This document shows, piece after piece, positions 24,645 through 29,711 of a DNA stretch of 29,711 nucleotides; position 1 is the stretch's first letter; each line of letters begins with the position of its first letter. The DNA is from Lentibacillus juripiscarius JCM 12147. GTDB lineage: Bacteria > Bacillota > Bacilli > Bacillales_D > Amphibacillaceae. The translations under genes and the position numbers were made by a program. The DNA lies in NCBI GenBank assembly GCA_001311805.1, contig BBCA01000037.1, positions 1-29,711 of the forward strand, read 5' to 3'. Below the pieces are notes generated by a model. It saw only the letters and a program-made list of their open reading frames with translations, was not told where the DNA came from and did no database searches.

Positions 24645-24905
24645 TAATTTTATGGCAGAGAAATAAATGCCGATGTTCAGCCTTTCCTAGATAAAATAGG
24701 ATTATCCGAACCAAAAGACATTGTGCCGAATCTCCTCCATCATAATGAAGGGGTAACGACTTTTACTCGAAACGAGTAACACAAGAACTAAAATACTATA
24801 TACTCATGGTATCGAATTAAATGACTATGGTCAAGGTGTATTGAGAACAAATAATCTTTTACATAATAATAATGGTAATTATATAATATTGTATGAATAT
24901 ATTTA
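24645..24905 (+). pseudogene. Degenerate gene tail, unrecognised
   Basis: With no start codon, the plus strand reads INADVQPFLDKIGLSEPKDI then VPNLLHHNEGVTTFTR; after a frame change near 24770 it continues ILYTHGIELNDYGQGVLRTN and NLLHNNNGNYIILYEYI-stop at about 24905. Two consecutive protein-like stretches in such AT-rich DNA suggest the C-terminal end of a lost gene. The family is unknown. The stretch 24906-25040 up to the lipoprotein gene shows only AT-rich sequence. Confidence 0.3.
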
Positions 24906-25066
24906 AGTTTTAGGTGAGTTAACTGATTTTAAATATTACCAGTCTTCTGCAATACGAACGGGCCATTTTATTAAATACTAGTCACTGGTATTCAAACGGG
25001 CTGAAAAATGGTAATATTATTTATTAATATTAAACTACAAATTTTATAGTGGAGGGTGAAAAGGAT

Positions 25067-25782
25067 ATGAGAAAAAACAATGTTATTTGGTTATTCGCTT
25101 CAATTCTCATAGTAATATCTTTGGTGGCTTGTGGAAATGAAGAAAATCCTTCTAAATCATCAAAAGATAGTAACTCTAAATCAAACTCTGTCGAGAATTC
25201 AACCACAAGCACTGAAAAACCTAAAAGCAAAACATCGGATGACAATAATCAAGTAGAGGATAAAGATAAAAAGAAACTGAAGAAGACGTATATACAGCAT
25301 CATCTGATAAGAAGAGTGATCCTCAAACTTCTGGCAATTTGTTAAACAAAAACAAAGTGTTTAAATATAAGGATGGTTCAGTAGTCATGACACTTACAAA
25401 AGCTGAATTCACAAAAAAATTCGGACCATCGAATGCTAGTCCGGAAAATGACGAGGCGTACCGTGAAACAACGAGTGATTCGCAAACTTATCTCCATTTA
25501 ACAGGAAAAATTAAAAATGACACCAAGAATTCATTTTCTTTTGGAAATAAATTAGGTGAGATTAATTTTTCTTTACTTTACGATGGAGAACATGAGTTTC
25601 AAAATATTAGTTCGGCTGAAGAAGAAAATGGCACAAAATTAGGCCCCTCAAACATAGATGCATTAACAGAAGGGAAGATCCATGTTTATTTTCAGGTACC
25701 TAAGCCTGTTTCTAAAACAAATAAACCTTTAATACTTACAGTAATATTAGGAGATGAACCTTTTGAAATCACGTTACGCTAG
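25067..25782 (+). CDS. DUF4352-like lipoprotein, one frameshift
   Basis: ATG at 25067 after GGAGGGTGA. Lipobox LVAC at residue 22-25, a low-complexity Ser/Lys/Asp linker (SKSSKDSNSKSNSVENSTTS), then, after one missing A near 25275, an immunoglobulin-like domain: TYLHLTGKIKNDTKNSFSFG, FSLLYDGEHEFQNISSAEEE, HVYFQVPKPVSKTNKPLILT, GDEPFEITLR. About 238 residues. The pattern matches DUF4352-type extracellular lipoproteins, whose role is largely unknown. It is monocistronic and convergent with the SGNH hydrolase gene, sharing the terminator at 26043-26082. Confidence 0.75.
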
Positions 25783-25936
25783 CTAAGGTTTAAACTAGAA
25801 ATCTTACAAATCATGCCAGATGTTCACTTAATTTCCAGATTCCCTTTTATACAAAAGCGAGGCAATTAGGAAAAACCTTACACTAAATGTTTATCACCTT
25901 TTTCAGAAAAAGTACAATAACTTATTCATTTACCGG

Positions 25937-25963
25937 GCGCGATTCGCTAATAAGAGATCGCGC
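25937..25963. repeat. GC-rich hairpin between convergent genes
   Basis: GGCGCGAT / ATCGCGCC arms, perfect over 8 bp with an 11-base loop, in otherwise AT-rich DNA. There is no T-run. It could be a remnant of a mobile-element end or a protein-binding palindrome. Confidence 0.4.
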
Positions 25964-26042
25964 CAATATCTTATAGGGCCACTTGTTCAAGCGGAGTGCA
26001 ATGTGATATTACGTGTTGCCGGTTTTAGACTGGGCTATAGTG

Positions 26043-26082
26043 AAAAGGTTGCAGGAGGATAATGATCTGCCTGCAACCTTTT
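26043..26082. terminator. Bidirectional terminator between lipoprotein and SGNH hydrolase
   Basis: Perfect 13-bp stem AAAAGGTTGCAGG / CCTGCAACCTTTT with A/T runs on both sides. Confidence 0.88.
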
Positions 26083-26113
26083 GTTAAAATTACCTAACCA
26101 TTATTTTTGTGTC

Positions 26114-27909
26114 TCAGGCATCCTCTTTTTCGGTATCGGTAACTTTTCCGGTTTCTGCATTGACGGTGACATCATAAAACGTACCGTTTTTGTTTTGATG
26201 TTTATTTCGTATGCAGCAGTTCCGTCTTCTTTCTCCAATTCTGTTTCAACAATCTTTCCGCTTGTCTTTTGTAAAGCGGCTTCTTTAGCTTCTTTCTTAC
26301 TGATGTTTACTGTCGAAGGATCAACATTTTCATCGTCCTCGGTGTCTTCACCCTCATCAACTTCATTTTCATCATCTTCGGCACCTTCGCTCTCTGTTTG
26401 CATAGCGTTCTGACTACGAGTCAGTATGGCATTCTGATTGAAGTTTGATAAAAGTACATCAGCTTTGGATTTGAGGACTAGATATGCCTTTTTTGAAATT
26501 TGATTATTATGAGTCTGATGTTCTAACAAGGCTTTAAAGCTTTTTAAATGTTTAACTACCTTTTGTGATTTTCCCACACTCCTATAATGCTTTAACACTA
26601 TCAAATGTGAGTTAAGGGCATGAATACTTTGCTCGTCCTCAATTTCGCCTTTTCGTACAAGTGATTTTGTACGGGTTTTCAACTCACTTATTTTCGTCGG
26701 CATCTTTTCACCATTATCTCGCTTTTTCACCAGATTAGTGGTAACTTCTAACGCCCGTCCACTATCAATGCTGCTTTCACCGAAAGTGTAGACTTTAGTA
26801 TATTTTGAAGGAATGGTACCATTTTCAATCGCTTTAGCAAAATCGCTCTCTTTACCGTTATAAACCTTTTTGAAAATCCCATCATTTGTTTTAATGTCAG
26901 AATTCAGGAGATACGTAGCCAAGTGTTTTTGGCTTCTGTTGCTCAGATGGTATTCATCATAGGTGTAGAGATCATTAGGTTCCCAATCAGCAGTTTCGGG
27001 CTGATAATATTTGCTGTCGGTTGAATAATTGGAATAACCACCATATATGTCTTCCGCGTCATTGGAAGGGTAAATGTCACTGTTGTCTTTAGAGGTTAAG
27101 CCGTAACCATAAGCTGGAACCCAGTCGGAAATCATATAAAAGCCCATACTTTTATATCCAAACTTTTTAAAGCCTTGTTTCTCAATATTGGCATGCAAAC
27201 GCTGATCGTGCCCGTAGATAACCTCTACATCGTCGGGGGTGGTGTCCAAGGCAAGATAATCTTCAATTTTCTGGACAACCATTTGATTTTGCATGTCACG
27301 AAAACTTGTCAAATTAGTACGCTTGTCCACAAAACGGTTCGGAAGCAAGATATATTTGGCGCCGGCTCCCACAAGATTCTGGACCATCTTAAGGGCAGCG
27401 TCACTAGAAAGTTCGGCTGTACGTTTAGCCCCTAGTTTTTCGACGGCATAAGAATCATTTCCGCCAACACTGATAATATAGAGGGCTTTGGGATCGGCTT
27501 GCCCGTCCACATCCAGGAGAAATCTTTCGGTTTGTTGTACACCGCCCCACCCTTTCAACCAAGGGGACCAGTTGGAACGTGCATCTATTGTGCCCTTAGT
27601 GCCTGTCAAAACACCAGTAAAAGCACCGCCAACAGCATAATTAACCAAATTATCATAATCACCAGCCAATTCGTTCGCAATATACTCAGAGAAGACCCGG
27701 CCATTAGAATAGCGGCCTTTCCAGTAGTGCTCAGTATCGGCCTTTATATACATTCCGTAAGGGTCATCGGGATCGAAACCTGGTGCTGGCTGTCCTGGGT
27801 TAATAGTGGGCCGGAAACCTTCTGACGATTGTGATGCCATTATCTCTGGAGACATCATTATAACGAAAAAGAATGTAGACAATAAAGTCAATAATATCTT
27901 TTTATTCAT
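26114..27909 (-). CDS. Secreted SGNH/GDSL hydrolase, permuted blocks, with PepSY tail
   Basis: Starts at ATG 27909 (GGGAGGAAAGCAA upstream) with a Sec signal peptide (MNKKILLTLLSTFFFVIMMS). The SGNH blocks are out of order: GRYSNG (65-70), block II NYAVGGAFTG (90-99), block III GGND (N151), block V DEYH (D318, H321), and only then block I FGESSIDSG with the catalytic Ser at 379. The usual GDS motif is absent from the N-terminus. After this come helical repeats, an acidic linker (EDDENEVDEGEDTEDDENVD) and a PepSY-like domain (SKKEAKEAALQKTSGKIVET...AYEI). One A is missing near 26190; restoring it gives NGTFYDVTVNAETGKVTD and a natural stop at 26114. Likely an extracellular esterase or lipase. 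Confidence 0.82.
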
Positions 27910-27970
27910 TTGCTTTCCTCCCAATTTAATTTAATTTTTTTAGATTACTTTAAAACAAGGAACATTTTCT

Positions 27971-28223
27971 TTATAATGTGTTAATTTCAGTTCGATAGGT
28001 CACAACATCTCCTTTTTGGAAGTCATATGAATCATTGTCGGACTTGATACCAATCACAAATCCTGTCTTGGGGTTCCATGGATACGGAAAAGACCTTCTT
28101 AGTTTGGTAACCGAATATTTCCGGATTACGTTCACCGGATGCCTGTGTTGCAATCACAACTCCTACCATACACACAGGAAGAATCAAAAACAGTGTAGTG
28201 ATTCCCTTGGGAAGCTTTTTCAT
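27971..28223 (-). pseudogene. SipW-type signal peptidase I, truncated and frameshifted
   Basis: ATG at 28223 after GGAAAGGT begins MKKLPKGITTLFLILPVCMV, one TM segment, then GYQTKKVFSVSMEPKTGFVI (after a one-base correction near 28080) with the catalytic-Ser context S-x-S-M-x-P, and FQKGDVVTYRTEINTL-stop. SipW-type peptidases continue for another hundred residues with THRI and GDAN boxes carrying the catalytic His; these are absent before the stop or in the 60 bp to the next gene. It cannot be active as read. SipW enzymes normally process TasA-type biofilm proteins, and none is seen here. Confidence 0.65.
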
Positions 28224-28289
28224 GCTGACCTTTCCCATCCTTTTGATAATGATAGATCTTTGATTTCAGTTGTTTGGATGCACCTTATT

Positions 28290-28464
28290 TTTTTGTTCAA
28301 GAATCATTGTGATTGGAGTTCAACGGCTCCTTCTGTTTGAATTTTCGGTCTTGTTGACTCTCCGTTGTCTTCCCCCCGGTGTGAATTATTGCCGGTTGTC
28401 CTCGTTATGATTTTTGTCTTTCAATTTTGATGGATCATCAATGAGGTTTAGTGCCTAACATTAG
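28290..28464 (-). pseudogene. Frameshifted short ORF upstream of sipW, unrecognised
   Basis: AAAGGAGGACTAATG is an excellent translation start, but the frame closes after MLGTKPH. Shifted frames give LNLIDDPSKLKDKNHNEDNR and then NSHRGEDNGESTRPKIQTEG, AVELQSQ-stop. This is a hydrophilic, highly charged peptide, perhaps the tail of a lost secreted or surface protein. No family is recognised. Confidence 0.3.
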
Positions 28465-28589
28465 TCCTCCTTTCTTGTCTCCCACGTAGAAGCCGTTATT
28501 AACATAAGGTCTAGAACTGAAATAACTATGTAGAAATTCAATTCTATTTTGTGAACTCCATAGTTTATAAGTTTAATATAAAATTTATA

Positions 28590-28621
28590 CTGTACAAAAT
28601 TTGTTTTATTGGTTTGTACAG
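28590..28621. promoter_or_regulatory. CTGTACAAA inverted repeat
   Basis: Perfect 9-bp arms CTGTACAAA / TTTGTACAG with a 14-base AT-rich centre, upstream of the minus-strand sipW group and next to promoter-like TATACAATA. A two-fold operator is a reasonable reading; the binding protein is unknown. Confidence 0.45.
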
Positions 28622-28689
28622 GCAAATATTGCCAAAATAGATATTGTATAAAATTCACAAGCGGCCTTTATATTAATGCTACTAATTGC

Positions 28690-29200
28690 TTTTTATGCTC
28701 TTAATTTCCCCCTGATGGGTGGTTTAAGTATAAATTGGACACACATCTCATTAATGGAAAACACGGGGTCCTTTAAGAACTTTAACTGCATTTAAAGACT
28801 AACCCATTCTGCCAGCACCTATAATATCGTTATTTGGACGGATTATCACTATACTGCAAAACAAAGGCGAAAACCTTTACGATTGGAAATATAGAAATGC
28901 ACTAAGTTGTCTTTGGAAAAGGAGAAGTACCTCTTTTGATCATACTGGGGTTGTGAGACGGAGTACAGGAAATCCTCAATGGCTTTAGCTTTCATTTACC
29001 GATAATATGCTAAAAATACAGGGTGTATTTTTGCAGTCGGAAGAACCACCTGCCAAAGATTTAGCACCACAATCCGTACTACAAACATCGACGGTTTATA
29101 TCATTTTCATATCACACTCCCCCCCTCAATTCTTCATGAAGTCATTACACACAGTTAATGCCCTCTTTACATTTAGATGATATGGTTGATGTGTAATAGG
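28690..29200. other. Non-coding or unrecognised stretch
   Basis: No open frame with a start and ribosome binding site is convincing here. It contains a 9-bp hairpin AAAAATACA-GGG-TGTATTTTT at 29012-29032, which could terminate transcription in either direction. No transposase, RNA gene or repeat array was recognised. Confidence 0.4.
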
Positions 29201-29215
29201 AAGGAGGAAAAAAAA

Positions 29216-29711
29216 ATGAATATACGTGCATTGTTCATTGATATGGATGGAACATTGCTGACGTCATCAAATGAGATTTCACAACGTAATGCGGAAACGA
29301 TCAACAGATTGACAAATCAGGGTGTTAAAGTTTTCTGGCGACAGGGCGTCAATATGAGATCACAGCACCTTACCATAGTCTGCTTGGCTTGAAAGAACCG
29401 ATGATCTGCCTGAATGGTGCCTCCATTCATGATGGAATCACGGGAAGAGTTGTCCAGATGAATCCGGTTGTGCTGGATGAGGCGCATTTTCATCGTGTAA
29501 CGAATGAAATCCCGTGCAATATCATTGTGCACACAACTGATGGTCTCTATTGCAACGAGACGTGCAAGGAGGTTGATGAGTGGACCAGGGAAGGTAAGGT
29601 TCCGCCGAGGTATATCGGCGACTTGCGGCATGTAGATTACCGGAACGTGCTGAAATACAGTGTCAGGACAGGTAGCCATGGTTCGCATATGTCACATTTA
29701 TTTAGTGATGA
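29216..29711 (+). CDS. Cof-type HAD phosphatase, N-terminal part, one frameshift
   Basis: ATG at 29216 after a strong AGGAAGGAGG site. Haloacid-dehalogenase motif I is ALFIDMDGTLL (both Asp present). Restoring one T near 29332 gives QGVKVFLATGRQYE (motif II Thr) and then PMICLNGASIHDG, the Cof/YidA-type pattern. The cap domain follows to the window edge (FHRVTNEIPCNIIVHTTDGL). Members dephosphorylate sugar phosphates, FMN or related metabolites in the cytoplasm. The C-terminal motifs III and IV lie beyond the end. Not linked to the neighbouring genes in any evident way. Confidence 0.87.

Noticed and set aside
62..25985. Shared ATAGGGCCACTT near 63 and 25973
   Set aside because: Considered as a mobile-element terminus, but only 12 bases match and no transposase or paired end is present.
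26081..26413. Ser-rich plus-strand frame of 110 codons
   Set aside because: Its Ser-rich repeats are the complement of the acidic linker of the SGNH hydrolase.
11500..28846. 13-base direct repeat TTGGACGGATTAT at 11500 and 28834
   Set aside because: A match of this length is expected by chance several times in 30 kb of AT-rich DNA, and the flanks do not match.
29317..29688. 123-codon minus-strand frame over the HAD gene
   Set aside because: It is antisense to the conserved phosphatase reading and lacks a ribosome binding site.

Overview
The window looks like chromosome or megaplasmid DNA from a low-GC Firmicute of the Bacillaceae, probably a halotolerant genus such as Virgibacillus, Oceanobacillus or Lentibacillus. 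The genus is inference. The support is AGGAGG-type ribosome binding sites, lipoproteins with Gram-positive lipoboxes, a resB-resC cytochrome c maturation pair with an N-terminal zinc ribbon on ResB, Bacillus-type MerR and CadC, and a TxpA-like type I toxin. Almost every gene longer than about 400 bp is broken by one-base indels, nearly all in short homopolymers and mostly missing bases. I restored reading frames by eye, gave whole-gene spans, and treat most of these breaks as probable sequence errors. A separate set of fragments has lost large parts and does look decayed.

Region 1 (1-6540, minus strand) is cytochrome c and extracytoplasmic redox biogenesis. It holds a decayed TauE/SafE-type membrane protein, a BNR-repeat lipoprotein, ccdA, a ResA-type thiol-disulfide oxidoreductase, resC and resB. 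Remnants of a monooxygenase, a SHOCT protein, a metal ATPase and an older resA lie between them.

Region 2 (6541-11500, minus strand) is a two-component system (response regulator and HAMP histidine kinase) with two small membrane proteins, a secreted methionine-rich protein, a PCYCGC-type lipoprotein and a membrane-anchored diheme cytochrome c. Four promoters in regions 1-2 share a CCTCACA-type motif at exactly the same distance from the -10 box. They lie ahead of resA(remnant)-resBC, the Met-rich gene, the two-component genes, and the PCYCGC-cytochrome pair. This suggests one regulon that couples a redox or metal signal to cytochrome c and its assembly machinery.

Region 3 (11700-18430) is a heavy-metal resistance island: merR-merA with a MerR operator-promoter, a SAM methyltransferase, a CDF metal exporter with a manganese-type site, and cadC-cadA with its own promoter. 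Two copies of a holin-like-toxin/antisense-RNA (type I toxin-antitoxin) locus lie at 11.7-11.9 kb and 19.4-19.7 kb. The first has lost its toxin N-terminus.

Region 4 (18600-24500) is an accessory module: two small zinc-ribbon-like proteins, an acidic protein, a RavA-like AAA+ ATPase with a ViaA-like VWA partner, RadC, and small unknown proteins. Region 5 (24530-29711) holds a degenerate gene tail, a DUF4352-like lipoprotein, a secreted SGNH/GDSL hydrolase whose catalytic blocks are in permuted order, a truncated SipW-type signal peptidase, about 0.9 kb without a recognisable gene, and the start of a Cof-type HAD phosphatase that runs off the end.
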